Of a stretch of DNA of 8,566 nt, positions 1 through 7,082 are shown in pieces (the first letter of the stretch is position 1; every line of letters begins with the position of its first letter). The position numbers and the translations under genes were made by a program. The stretch is from Candidatus Omnitrophota bacterium. Lineage in GTDB: Bacteria > NPL-UPA2 > BS750m-G34. A model generated the notes under the pieces. That model was not told the DNA's origin and ran no database searches. It saw only the letters and a list, made by a program, of their open reading frames with translations. Where the stretch lies: assembly GCA_030640045.1 (NCBI GenBank), contig DAOWKF010000031.1, forward strand, positions 1-8,566, read 5' to 3'.

Positions 1-6
1 TAGAAG

Positions 7-1110
7 ATGCAGGTCAAGGTAGGAATCAATGGTTTTGGAAGAATCGGGAGGTTAGCTTTGAAGACAGGACTTGAGAACAAAGATCTGGAATTTGTCGCTG
101 TAAATGACCTTACCGATGCAGAGACCCTTGCCCATTTATTTAAGTATGATTCTACATTCGGGATACATCCGGAAGAGGTAAGTGCCTCCGGTAATATTAT
201 TACTATAGGCAGCAGGAAGATTAAGGTATTGAGTCAGAAAGACCCTGCTTCGTTGCCCTGGGCTGACTTAGGTGTGGAGGTAGTTATTGAATCTACCGGG
301 AGATTTAGAGAAGCTAAGGATGCAGGCCTTCACCTAAAGGCCGGGGCGAAGAAGGTCATTATCAGTGCACCGGCAAAGGGAGAAGATATTACCATTGTTC
401 TCGGAGTAAATGAAGATGAGTATGACCCGGCCAAACATAATATTATCTCCAACGCCTCCTGCACAACAAACTGTTTGGCGCCGGTAGTGAAGGTGATTAT
501 GGATAACTTCGGGGTAACGCAGGGGTTAATGACCACTATCCATTCTTATACCAGTGACCAATCGCTAGTGGATTTTCCGCATAAGGATTTAAGGCGAGCC
601 CGTGCCGCGGCTGTCAGTATGATTCCGACTACTACCGGGGCAGCCAGGGCGATCGGTGTGGTAATCCCCGCACTGAAAGGTAAGATAGACGGACTGGCAA
701 TTCGTGTTACGACACCGAATGTATCATTAGTTGATGTGGTGCTGAATACTGAGAAAGAGACAGATGCTGAAAGTGTCAATAGCGCCCTGAAGAAGGCTGC
801 CGCAGGAGAGTTAAAGAAATATCTCGAAGTCTGTGAAAAACCACTGGTTTCCAAAGACTTTAACGGCAATCCTAAATCTGCTATTGTGGATGCGTTATCG
901 ACAAGTGTCCTCAGCAACATGGTCAAGGTTCTCGCCTGGTACGATAACGAGTGGGGTTATTCCTGCCGTCTTGTAGATTTGATTGAATATATTGCTAATA
1001 AAGGGAGTGGTACGCATAGCGAGTTACGCAAGAAGCAAAAGAAGCTTAAGGAAAAAGTGAAGAAGGCAGTAAGGCATCATAAAGAAGCGGACCACCTGTT
1101 GACTCATTAA
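7..1110 (+). CDS. gap: Type I glyceraldehyde-3-phosphate dehydrogenase with a basic C-terminal tail
   Basis: Catalyses the NAD-dependent oxidative phosphorylation of glyceraldehyde 3-phosphate in cytoplasmic glycolysis. The N-terminus has the Rossmann motif NGFGRIGR (residues 8-15), and Asp34 in AVNDL is the usual marker of NAD preference. The catalytic motif SNASCTTNC places the nucleophile at Cys152, with the base at His179 in TTIHSYT. The S-loop [14 protein letters not shown] and the C-terminal [18 protein letters not shown] (about 311-328) are typical. The family normally ends near residue 333, around NKG; this protein runs to 367. The extra part is highly charged (11 Lys/Arg and 5 His in 34 residues), probably helical, and is not the CP12-like tail of GapB. 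The start at position 7 follows the family N-terminus; too little upstream sequence is present to see a ribosome binding site or promoter. The enzyme looks intact. What the tail does is unknown. A second copy of the gap 3' end lies at 7714. Confidence 0.97.
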   Translation: MQVKVGINGFGRIGRLALKTGLENKDLEFVAVNDLTDAETLAHLFKYDSTFGIHPEEVSASGNIITIGSRKIKVLSQKDPASLPWADLGVEVVIESTGRFREAKDAGLHLKAGAKKVIISAPAKGEDITIVLGVNEDEYDPAKHNIISNASCTTNCLAPVVKVIMDNFGVTQGLMTTIHSYTSDQSLVDFPHKDLRRARAAAVSMIPTTTGAARAIGVVIPALKGKIDGLAIRVTTPNVSLVDVVLNTEKETDAESVNSALKKAAAGELKKYLEVCEKPLVSKDFNGNPKSAIVDALSTSVLSNMVKVLAWYDNEWGYSCRLVDLIEYIANKGSGTHSELRKKQKKLKEKVKKAVRHHKEADHLLTH

Positions 1111-1113
1111 TAA

Positions 1114-1170
1114 ATGTTACCGAAGGGGAAGATTAAGGAAGAGTTGTTGACGCATAAGGTTTTTGATTAG
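1114..1170 (+). other. 18-codon ORF in the gap frame directly after the gap stop codons
   Basis: The gap reading frame ends in tandem TAA codons (1108-1113), then reopens at once with ATG for 18 codons to TAG at 1168. The peptide contains KEELLTH, echoing KEADHLLTH at the end of gap, and the DNA TGTTGACNCATNA occurs at 1097-1109 and 1145-1157 in the same phase, 48 nt apart. This looks like a short degenerate tandem repeat or a cut-off longer tail, not an independent gene. No known family is recognised. Confidence 0.3.
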
Positions 1171-1399
1171 CGAATAGATATTTTTAGTTTGGTGACACAT
1201 CTTTGATTCTAATAGTATTCGATAAATTCTCATAAGAAGTATCATAGCACTTCATGCTTATGGAAGCAAGTATTTTTTAGAAAATCTTGCAAGGAGCTGG
1301 AGAAGTTATGTATACTTTAATGAAGAGCGAGGCTCTATGAGCCTTATAGAGGCCGCAATTAAGTCCAGAATGAAGAAAGATGGCTAATGGTAGCTTTAG

Positions 1400-1483
1400 A
1401 CAACAGTTTGCTGAATATTGCCCCTAGTAAAATGGTCTCTCAGGGCAAATATGAGGTTTTATTAAAAAGGTCAATACTGTTGT
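1400..1483. repeat. Nested imperfect inverted repeat of about 84 bp
   Basis: Outer arms ACAACAGT and ACTGTTGT are perfect complements. Inside them, AATATTGCCC and GGGCAAATAT pair with one bulge. It could fold as a long stem in RNA or be a small decayed mobile element. Only one copy is seen here, so nothing decides between these. Confidence 0.4.
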
Positions 1484-1505
1484 TATATCAAAACTTTCTT
1501 TAAAG

Positions 1506-1524
1506 AAGATCTAAGATCTTTTTA
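1506..1524 (+). terminator. Possible weak intrinsic terminator
   Basis: AAGATCT, one A, then AGATCTT form a perfect 7-bp dyad (1506-1520) that runs into a short T tract. The stem is AT-rich and the loop tiny, so terminator activity is uncertain. It would end + strand transcripts coming from gap before they reach the IS. Confidence 0.3.
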
Positions 1525-1554
1525 AGCTTTTTCTCCATAGCTTTTCTTAGTTGA

Positions 1555-1571
1555 AAGGGGTTAAGCCCCTT
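1555..1571. terminator. GC-rich hairpin, possible terminator
   Basis: AAGGGG (1555-1560), loop TTAAG, CCCCTT (1566-1571) form a perfect 6-bp stem followed by AAATTGCTCTTT. The T content after the stem is modest, so this is a weak terminator call. It lies 27 bp outside the IS left end. Confidence 0.3.
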
Positions 1572-1597
1572 AAATTGCTCTTTGAGTTTTCGTTTTA

Positions 1598-1614
1598 CGG
1601 GACTTTATCAGAAT
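1598..1614 (+). repeat. Left terminal inverted repeat of the IS
   Basis: 17 bp, perfectly complementary to 3451-3467. The match stops at 1597/3468 outward and at 1615/3450 inward, which defines the element ends by sequence alone. Confidence 0.9.
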
Positions 1615-1683
1615 AAACCTGATTTTTAGCTACCGAAACAATTTTACCGTCGGTAAAATTGTTTAAAGAGGCAGGTTTCTTCT
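1610..1683 (+). promoter_or_regulatory. Nested hairpin inside the IS left end
   Basis: An inner perfect 14-bp inverted repeat (1636-1649 with 1651-1664, one-base centre) sits between outer arms 1610-1621 and 1672-1683 that match at 11 of 12 positions. The outer arm overlaps the last five bases of the terminal repeat. The structure lies upstream of the transposase promoter, so it would be made only in transcripts entering from outside. Several IS families use such a structure to block expression from outside transcription; that role is inferred here. Confidence 0.6.
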
Positions 1684-1724
1684 ATGAGGTAGTGCTACGT
1701 AAGGCAAGTTTTTTAAAAAAAGAC

Positions 1725-1753
1725 TTGACAAATAGCGAGTAATATGGCATACT
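1725..1753 (+). promoter_or_regulatory. Sigma-70-type promoter of the transposase
   Basis: A consensus -35 box TTGACA (1725-1730) is followed, after a 17-bp spacer, by CATACT (1748-1753), which matches the -10 consensus at 4 of 6 positions. Transcription would start near 1760, so the leader before the transposase start would be very short. Confidence 0.65.
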
Positions 1754-1778
1754 TACAGCAGAAAGGATGGCAGGTGCT

Positions 1779-3398
1779 ATGTTTCTTAGAGTTAAGTCTT
1801 TTAAAAACAAAAATGATTCTCGGCGAAACTACCTATTACTGGTTGCCAATAAGAAAGTATCCGGTAAAGTTAAGCAGATAACATTAGCTAACTTCGGGCG
1901 GATAGAGGAGGCTAATGAGTTTATTCCTATAGTAGCAGAGAAGTTAGCCGCCTACAGCAACAAGCTCGGAGTCGTTAATTTATCTAAAGACCTAAAGAAT
2001 GACTGGAGCAAAGAATACGGGCCAGTATTGATTTACAGGAAAGTCTGGGAGGATTTAAGGCTGGATAGTTACTTAAAGCAATATTTAAAGGCAAAGAAGA
2101 TAAAATTCAAAGCCGAGGATGTGTTCTTTTCCAGTGTATTAAATAGACTTACCGAACCCAAGAGTGAATTAGCTACACACAAGTGGGCAAAAAGATACTA
2201 TGGGCTAAGCCCGGTAGAAGATAAAAACCAATGGTACCGGGCGCTTGATTTTGCCGTAGAGCAGAAAGACAAAATAGAACATGATCTCTTTAGAGCTCAG
2301 TTAGATTTATTTCATCAGGAAATAGATATAGTCTTGATGGATACCACTAGTGTGGTGTATTGGGGCGATGGCAAAAAGGCGGAAGATATATTAGACTACG
2401 GCTATTCCAAACAGAAGCGGTTTGATTTAAAACAGGTGATTGTGGGAATATTTATGACCAAGGACGGTCATCCTATAGGTCATGAAGTATATCCAGGTAA
2501 CACTAATGATATTAAAGCCTTCCAGCGAATGATAGAGACAATAAAGGGCCGGTATAAGATTAGAAGAGTTATTATAGTCTGCGACCGAGGTATGGTGTCA
2601 AAGGATAATCTTAAACAGTTAAAAGATCAAGATTATGAATACATCGTGGGCATGAAGATGAGACATTTGAAATATGAGAGCGCAAAGGAGATTCTGGATG
2701 AGACCCAGATGGAGCCTGTAGGAGAAAAAATAAAGGCCAGGGATATAGCATATAACGGCCGGCGGCTAATTGCCTGCTATAATCCGGAGCAGGCAGGGAA
2801 TGACAGATTAAAACGGCAGGAGGTTCTATCCCGGCTGACCGAAAAATTAAAAAACCAAGGCTTAAAGAGTCTCTTAGTCCATAGGGAATATAGTAAATAT
2901 CTGAAGATAGAAGCTGAAAAACCAGAGATAGATGAAGACAGGATAGAAAAAGAGAAGCTCTATGATGGCAAGTTTGTGTTAGAGACAAATACAGACCTGA
3001 GTTGGAAACAGGTAGTTGTAGCCTACAAAGACCTCTGGCAAGTAGAGGCAGCATTCCGGACATTAAAAAACGAATTAGCAATGGGGCCGATTTATCATTA
3101 TACTGAAAGAAGGATACGAGCGCACATCTTTATCTGCTTTTTGGCCCTGGTATTAAAAGTATCTTTAGAAAAGTCCTTGAAAAAAATAAGCAAGAAATTA
3201 TTTTTGAGTAAGGTTATGGAAGACATAGAACAAATAAAGGCCACAAAGTTAGATATCAAAGGCAGGCAGTATATATTCAGGACGGAATTACAAGGGGATG
3301 CATATCTGGCCTTCAAAGCGGTGGGGCTAAAAATACCGCCCAGGATTATAAAAGGAGTTCAACAAAACGGGGATGAAAAGGTAGTGGTACGCCTCTGA
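1779..3398 (+). CDS. IS1634-family DDE transposase
   Basis: Cuts and joins the ends of the surrounding IS. The N-terminus MFLRVKSFKNKN, followed by GKVKQITLANFGRI, is the usual opening of IS1634 transposases. The RNase H-like core shows the first Asp in VLMDTTSVVYWG, the second Asp in IIVCDRGMVS, and the Glu in YKDLWQVEAAFRTLK, which fits the Y-x2-(R)-x3-E-x6-K signature of the IS4 superfamily with Leu in place of Arg. A long insert separates the second Asp and the Glu, as is normal for this superfamily. About 539 aa, full length. An ATG at 1767 is possible, but it directly abuts its only purine-rich site; the ATG at 1779 matches the family start and has AAAGGA and GGCAGG upstream. No frameshift is seen. 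It reads toward the HAD remnant and GH38 gene on the same strand, so read-through could now transcribe them. Confidence 0.93.
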   Translation: MFLRVKSFKNKNDSRRNYLLLVANKKVSGKVKQITLANFGRIEEANEFIPIVAEKLAAYSNKLGVVNLSKDLKNDWSKEYGPVLIYRKVWEDLRLDSYLKQYLKAKKIKFKAEDVFFSSVLNRLTEPKSELATHKWAKRYYGLSPVEDKNQWYRALDFAVEQKDKIEHDLFRAQLDLFHQEIDIVLMDTTSVVYWGDGKKAEDILDYGYSKQKRFDLKQVIVGIFMTKDGHPIGHEVYPGNTNDIKAFQRMIETIKGRYKIRRVIIVCDRGMVSKDNLKQLKDQDYEYIVGMKMRHLKYESAKEILDETQMEPVGEKIKARDIAYNGRRLIACYNPEQAGNDRLKRQEVLSRLTEKLKNQGLKSLLVHREYSKYLKIEAEKPEIDEDRIEKEKLYDGKFVLETNTDLSWKQVVVAYKDLWQVEAAFRTLKNELAMGPIYHYTERRIRAHIFICFLALVLKVSLEKSLKKISKKLFLSKVMEDIEQIKATKLDIKGRQYIFRTELQGDAYLAFKAVGLKIPPRIIKGVQQNGDEKVVVRL

Positions 3399-3450
3399 CG
3401 GGTTTTGGTAACTGCTTGAAATGCCGCATGTTAGAACTTTTAGTTTTTAG

Positions 3451-3467
3451 ATTCTGATAAAGTCCCG
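3451..3467 (-). repeat. Right terminal inverted repeat of the IS
   Basis: 17 bp, perfectly complementary to 1598-1614. The coding frame of the truncated HAD gene is open across this repeat, with its first stop upstream at 3448-3450 inside the IS. Confidence 0.9.
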
Positions 3468-3468
3468 C

Positions 3469-4023
3469 AAGGGATGGCTTGGAAAGGATGCCGGTAATCT
3501 TTATCAAGTTCTTAAAGGAACAGATAAGGATAAAAATTTATTGATAAAACTCGGGACCATTTTTGAAGGGTATCCTGCTAAGGTAGGTATAGTGACATCA
3601 AGTATATATTATGAGGCGAATATTGTAATTTCCGAGGTAATGAATGCTATCCGGGAAGAGATAAAGGAATGGCCTATTCCTGATGCGAAAAAGAAATTTC
3701 TGCTTGGAAAATTTTCATCATACGCTAATGTATATGACGCTTTTATAACTGCTTCTGATTCAAGTGAAATCCGACTCAAACCGCACCCTGATCTTTTTGC
3801 GCTCGCCCTGCATAAATTAAGTGTGCCAAAGGATGAATATAATTCCGTAATAGGATTTGAGGATAGCGAATCCGGTACGATTGCAATGTGTGCTGCCGGG
3901 ATAGGTTTTTGTGTGGCTGTCCCTTTTGCTGATACGGAGAGACATGACTTAAGTGCCGCTTCCTATATAAGCAAAGGGGGTATACCGGAAGTAATTTTGC
4001 AGAAGGGGATATTCCTCATATAA
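3469..4023 (+). pseudogene. HAD-superfamily hydrolase, N-terminal part lost at the IS joint
   Basis: C-terminal part of a haloacid dehalogenase-type phosphatase/phosphomutase, beta-phosphoglucomutase-like. The frame is open from the IS right end to TAA at 4021. Visible motifs in order: motif II Ser/Thr in GIVTSS (3586-3603), motif III Lys in RLKPHPDLF (Lys at 3778-3780), and motif IV acidic pair in GFEDSESG (Glu-Asp at 3859-3864), then the usual MCAAGIGF helix. Motif I (DxDG), which carries the catalytic Asp nucleophile, and most of the cap are missing, so the product should be inactive. No in-frame ATG lies near the start; a TTG at 3541 has no well-spaced ribosome binding site. The missing half is not recognisable left of the IS. 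The GH38 gene follows 92 bp downstream on the same strand, so the pair may once have formed a sugar-use operon. Substrate unknown. Confidence 0.8.
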
Positions 4024-4039
4024 GATGTAGAACTATGAA

Positions 4040-4052
4040 AAGCCTGAGGCTT
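4040..4052 (+). other. Small perfect hairpin between the HAD remnant and the GH38 gene
   Basis: AAGCCT, G, AGGCTT form a 13-bp dyad without a T tract. Just downstream, TATAAT at 4076-4081 is a perfect -10 box, but no convincing -35 box sits 17 bp before it. A promoter for the GH38 gene here is possible but weakly supported. Confidence 0.25.
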
Positions 4053-4104
4053 ATTAGAGAAAGAAAATTTTGATTTATAATTTTCAAGTGAATAAAGGAA
4101 ATAT

Positions 4105-4110
4105 GGAGGT
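4105..4110 (+). promoter_or_regulatory. Ribosome binding site of the GH38 gene
   Basis: GGAGGT lies five bases before the ATG at 4116 and fixes the start of the gene. Confidence 0.8.
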
Positions 4111-4115
4111 AACTG

Positions 4116-6770
4116 ATGATAGATGAAGGATATATCGCTATAATAGCACCACACACACATTGGGATAGGGCATGGTATCTGCCCTTTCAGTCCTTCAGGA
4201 TAAAACTGGTGGATATGATGGATAGACTCATCAATATTATGGAGGAAGAGCCCGAATATCGATACTTTACACTCGATGGCCAAACCGTGGTTCTGGAAGA
4301 CTATCTGCAAGTCAGGCCGGAGATGAAGGAGAGGCTCAAGAAGCTTATAAGAGAAGGCAGGCTTTTTGTCGGGCCATGGTATTGTCTTCCGGATGAATTT
4401 ATCGTAAGCGCAGAATCCATCATAAGAAACCTCTTGTTGGGACATAGGATCGCCAAAAGGTTTGGTAAGGTTATGAAGGTTGGATATCTCCCGGACATAT
4501 TTGGCCACATATCACAGATGCCCCAAATCTTGAATGGTTTCGGTATAGATAATTTCATATTCACCCGGGGCATGGGAGAAGAGGAAGATCATCTGAATAC
4601 AGAATTTTACTGGAAGGGCCGGGATGGGGCGTCAAAGGTCCTGGCCATATATCAGATATCTGCCTACAGCAATGGTGCGGCCTTGGGATATGAGCCTGAA
4701 TGGGGAGACCTGAGCAATTTGAAGTTCGATATGAAGCTTGCCATCAAACAGTTGAAAGAGGCTGTATTCAAGTTGAAAGAGAAGGCCAGCACTCGTTACC
4801 TTCTTATCAATAATGGTTCCGACCATCTGGAACCTCAACCGGAGCTTTCCTCTATAATAAGAGAAGCAAATAAGAGAATTAAGAACCCCAAGTTTATCCA
4901 TGGGAACTTCATAGATTACATAAGGGCGGTCCGTGAAGAAAATCCTCCCCTGAGAACCGTCCGGGGTGAATTCAGAAAAGGGAAACGTTATTCCATCCTG
5001 ACAGGTGTCCTATCAAGCAGAATGTATCTAAAGCAGATGAATCATTCCTGCCAACGCCTCTTTGAGAAATGGGGAGAGCCATTTTCCGCTTTTGCCGGGT
5101 TTGAAGGGATGGAATATCCTTATCGTCTTCTTTGGCAGGGATGGAGATACATACTGAAATCTCATCCCCACGATGATATCTGTGGTTGCAGTATAGACGA
5201 GGTACACAAGGACATGGTTTATCGATATAGACAGGCAGATACGATAGGTAATGATCTTACAGATAGAGCTATCGAGCATATAATATCCAGGATAAATACA
5301 GAAAATGGTTTTGGTGAGGAGGCCATTCCTATTTTGGTCTTTAACCCCTTGAGCTGGCCGCGTCAAGACGTAATCTTTGGTTGGCTTTCCTTGCCGGAAT
5401 CCAGGGAGCTGCCGCCTCGCTTTACTATTGTTGACAGCCATGGTAGTCTTTTACCTCATCAGAGAGGAGAAAGAAAATCTCTCTTCAAAGGGATAGGCGC
5501 CCAGCCCTTTAATCTTACAGAGCTTATTATCAAACCCAAGTCCATCCCTCCGCTGGGATATTCTCTGTTCTATATAATAAAGGAAAAGTCTAATGCTATA
5601 AAAAAATCCGGTCTGAAAATTAGCCCAAGGAGGTTGGAGAACCAGTTATATAAGATAAGAATCAAGTCCAACGGTTCGCTTGATGTAACTTGTAAGGAAC
5701 TAAATAGGACCTATTATGGCTGGAACGTTTTTGAGGATAGAGAGGATGGAGGGGATAGCTACGATTATTCTCCCATTCCTAATAGCATTACCATCACCAG
5801 TAAGGGATTAAAGGCTAAAACCCGCATATTGGAAAGAGGTCCACTCAGGGCAACTTTAGAAGTGAAGCTAAATATGCCTACCCCTCGATCGCTTACTAAG
5901 GATAGAAAACGAAGATCGAGTGTTTTGGTCACCTGTCCCATAACAAGTTATATAACCATATATGATGCTTCGCCACGTATAGATATCACCACAAAGTTTA
6001 CAAATCAGGCATCTGATCATCGCTTACGGGTTCTTTTCCCCCTAAATGGTATAAAGGCAGATTACTCTTACTCAGAAGGACAGTTTGATGTGGTCAAGAG
6101 GCCTATAGACATTCCGAGGGTAAAAGGATGGGCACAGTTGCCCTCAGGTACGCAGCCTCAACAGCATTTTATGGATGTATCGGATACTGAAGTTGGGGTA
6201 ACGCTCATAAATGAAGGACTTCCGGAATATGAGGTTCTAGGCACTTGCCATCCTGAGCGTAGCGAACGGGTTCGCACTGAGAAGAATTGTGCTGCTATAG
6301 CCCTCACATTGCTGAGATGTGTCGGGTGGCTTTCGCGGGAGGATCTTTTAACCAGGCAGGGAGGAAATGCGGGCCCATCGATCAGGACACCTGATGCACA
6401 ATGCCAGGGAGATCATACTTTCCATTATGCCATATTTCCTCATCGGGGAAGCTGGGATGAGGCCAAGGTTTATAAGAAGGCCTATGAGTTTGACCTACTC
6501 TGCAGAATCGAATACTCGAGGCCTCATAAAGGTTTGCTTCCCAATAAGCTTTCCTTCCTTTCTGTGCATCCTGATAATGTTATAATCAGCGCAGTCAAGA
6601 AGGCGGAGGCAAACGATAGTCTTATAGTCCGTTTGTACAATATCTGCCCCGGTTCTACGACTGCCACACTTAAAATATATCAAGATATTAAAGAAGCCCA
6701 CCTGGTTAATTTTAATGAGGAACCGATAGAATCCGCCTTGAAGGTTTCAAAAAAACAGGTCAAGGTGTGA
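4116..6770 (+). CDS. GH38 alpha-mannosidase, mannosylglycerate hydrolase (MngB)-like
   Basis: Retaining glycosidase of family GH38, probably cytoplasmic as no signal peptide is seen. At 884 aa it is close to the length of E. coli MngB and resembles it along the N-terminal domain, including LDGQTVVLEDY (53-63) and VSAESIIRNLL (97-107). Zinc-site and catalytic residues are present: HTHWD with His15 and Asp17, the nucleophile Asp127 in GYLPDIFG, and PHDDICGCSID (351-361) carrying the third metal ligand. The C-terminal beta domain keeps ALTLLRCVGWLSR and FHYAIFPH. MngB acts on mannosylglycerate or its 6-phospho form; the substrate here is not proved and other alpha-mannosides are possible. Residues about 709-724 (CHPERSE at 711-717) are a translated dispersed repeat that lengthens a loop without breaking the frame. 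Start chosen from GGAGGT at 4105. The HAD remnant upstream suggests a former two-gene operon. Confidence 0.93.
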   Translation: MIDEGYIAIIAPHTHWDRAWYLPFQSFRIKLVDMMDRLINIMEEEPEYRYFTLDGQTVVLEDYLQVRPEMKERLKKLIREGRLFVGPWYCLPDEFIVSAESIIRNLLLGHRIAKRFGKVMKVGYLPDIFGHISQMPQILNGFGIDNFIFTRGMGEEEDHLNTEFYWKGRDGASKVLAIYQISAYSNGAALGYEPEWGDLSNLKFDMKLAIKQLKEAVFKLKEKASTRYLLINNGSDHLEPQPELSSIIREANKRIKNPKFIHGNFIDYIRAVREENPPLRTVRGEFRKGKRYSILTGVLSSRMYLKQMNHSCQRLFEKWGEPFSAFAGFEGMEYPYRLLWQGWRYILKSHPHDDICGCSIDEVHKDMVYRYRQADTIGNDLTDRAIEHIISRINTENGFGEEAIPILVFNPLSWPRQDVIFGWLSLPESRELPPRFTIVDSHGSLLPHQRGERKSLFKGIGAQPFNLTELIIKPKSIPPLGYSLFYIIKEKSNAIKKSGLKISPRRLENQLYKIRIKSNGSLDVTCKELNRTYYGWNVFEDREDGGDSYDYSPIPNSITITSKGLKAKTRILERGPLRATLEVKLNMPTPRSLTKDRKRRSSVLVTCPITSYITIYDASPRIDITTKFTNQASDHRLRVLFPLNGIKADYSYSEGQFDVVKRPIDIPRVKGWAQLPSGTQPQQHFMDVSDTEVGVTLINEGLPEYEVLGTCHPERSERVRTEKNCAAIALTLLRCVGWLSREDLLTRQGGNAGPSIRTPDAQCQGDHTFHYAIFPHRGSWDEAKVYKKAYEFDLLCRIEYSRPHKGLLPNKLSFLSVHPDNVIISAVKKAEANDSLIVRLYNICPGSTTATLKIYQDIKEAHLVNFNEEPIESALKVSKKQVKV
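6246..6284 (+). repeat. CHPERSE-type dispersed repeat inside the GH38 coding sequence
   Basis: The DNA CATCCTGAGCGTAGCGAA matches the widespread bacterial repeat that translates as CHPERSE in this frame. It contains a perfect dyad GCGAAC/GTTCGC at 6262-6267 and 6270-6275. Such repeats are usually intergenic. Here it sits in the loop between EYEV and IALTLLR, where I recall relatives having a shorter linker, so about 12 codons look inserted in frame. Confidence 0.6.
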
Positions 6771-6922
6771 TTGAGAGGTTATGAGGTTAAGACCTTGAGT
6801 CTGGAGACGTAGTTTTCTTGACTATCTGTATTGCCTTCAGAGGCAAATAAGGCGGCAATTATGGGAGCCAATCCTGTCCGAGGGGAGGCGATGAGAAGTG
6901 AGAGAGGTCAGCGGTTCTGTTA
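6771..6922. other. Intergenic sequence after the GH38 gene
   Basis: No gene is recognised. A perfect hairpin TTGCCT-TCAG-AGGCAA lies at 6831-6846 without a T tract, so it is not a convincing terminator. A 16-codon ORF downstream of it (ATG near 6859) has no visible family. Confidence 0.4.
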
Positions 6923-7045
6923 ATGGCAAAAGAAGAAAAATTGAGGGAAATTAACCCAATTCTTTCTAATATAGTAATTGCTCAATATCAAGTGGTCATT
7001 GCGAGGAGCTACGAGGGTGTGCTAAGATTAGTTGAAATTCAGTAA
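6923..7045 (+). other. 40-aa ORF upstream of the HEPN gene, possible decayed MNT-type partner
   Basis: An ATG frame of 40 codons starts MAKEEKLREI and ends in TAA at 7043. There is no well-placed ribosome binding site (AGAGAGG lies about 16 bases upstream). The middle, AQYQVVIARSYEG, faintly recalls the start of MNT-type nucleotidyltransferases (…YQPEKIILFGSYARG), which often sit directly before HEPN genes. The G-S catalytic signature and the Asp residues are absent, so any such origin would be a decayed fragment. Part of the frame overlaps a dispersed-repeat match at 6995-7009. It could also be a chance ORF. Confidence 0.25.
6995..7027 (+). repeat. Partial copy of the TCATTGCGAGGAGC dispersed repeat
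   Basis: GTCATTGCGAGGAGC (6995-7009) matches the core of a common bacterial intergenic repeat that normally continues GAAGCGACG…GCAATCT. Here the continuation, TACGAGGGTGTGCTAAGA, is only a degenerate match, and the second palindrome arm is not clear. Confidence 0.45.
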
Positions 7046-7053
7046 GAAAGAGC

Positions 7054-7082
7054 TTGAAAACAGGCAAGGTTCCTCTTAAAAT
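7054..7082 (+). promoter_or_regulatory. Sigma-70-type promoter of the HEPN gene
   Basis: TTGAAA (7054-7059; 5 of 6 to consensus), a 17-bp spacer, then TAAAAT (7077-7082; 5 of 6). Transcription would start near 7089, about 35 bases before the ATG at 7124. The spacer and start region are covered by the dyads described at 7061-7130. Confidence 0.65.

Larger units (their letters stand above)
1171..1597. other. Intergenic stretch without a recognisable gene, rich in inverted repeats
   Basis: No confident gene is seen on either strand. One + frame is open from 1226 to 1387 (53 codons, no good start or family resemblance). Several dyads occur: 1231-1240 with 1249-1262; 1330-1335 with 1339-1344 (AGGCTC/GAGCCT); outer arms 1400-1407 and 1476-1483 (ACAACAGT/ACTGTTGT); 1506-1520 and 1555-1571. 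The left end of the IS adjoins at 1598. The stretch may hold the remains of whatever lay left of the IS, but I cannot name it. Confidence 0.5.
1598..3467 (+). mobile_element. IS1634-type insertion sequence (IS4 superfamily), 1870 bp
   Basis: The element is bounded by 17-bp perfect terminal inverted repeats: CGGGACTTTATCAGAAT at 1598-1614 and its exact complement at 3451-3467. It encodes one DDE transposase with the length and motifs of the IS1634 group. The IS size suits that family. Immediately outside, the left flank reads CGTTTTA and the right flank CAAGGGA, so the 5-6 bp target duplication expected of a simple insertion is absent. The right end cuts into a HAD hydrolase gene whose first half is not on the left side. 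This suggests an adjacent deletion or recombination between two IS copies after insertion. The element itself looks complete and possibly active. Confidence 0.9.

Noticed and set aside
1226..1387. 53-codon open frame in the intergenic region, ending KSRMKKDG
   Set aside because: It has no plausible start with a ribosome binding site and no family match that I can recognise. Its 3' part overlaps the hairpin at 1330-1344.
2611..3081. Long open frame on the - strand inside the transposase gene (156 codons)
   Set aside because: It lies opposite a clear DDE transposase, has low-complexity Leu/Ser-rich content and no family resemblance. The + strand frame explains the sequence.
3541..4023. The HAD remnant as an intact short gene starting at TTG 3541
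   Set aside because: The catalytic Asp motif I is missing, homology-like sequence continues upstream of the TTG to the IS edge, and no well-spaced ribosome binding site is seen.
3963..4508. Open frame of 181 codons on the - strand over the HAD end and GH38 start
   Set aside because: It is antisense to conserved GH38 motifs (HTHWD, nucleophile region) and shows no recognisable domain or start signal.
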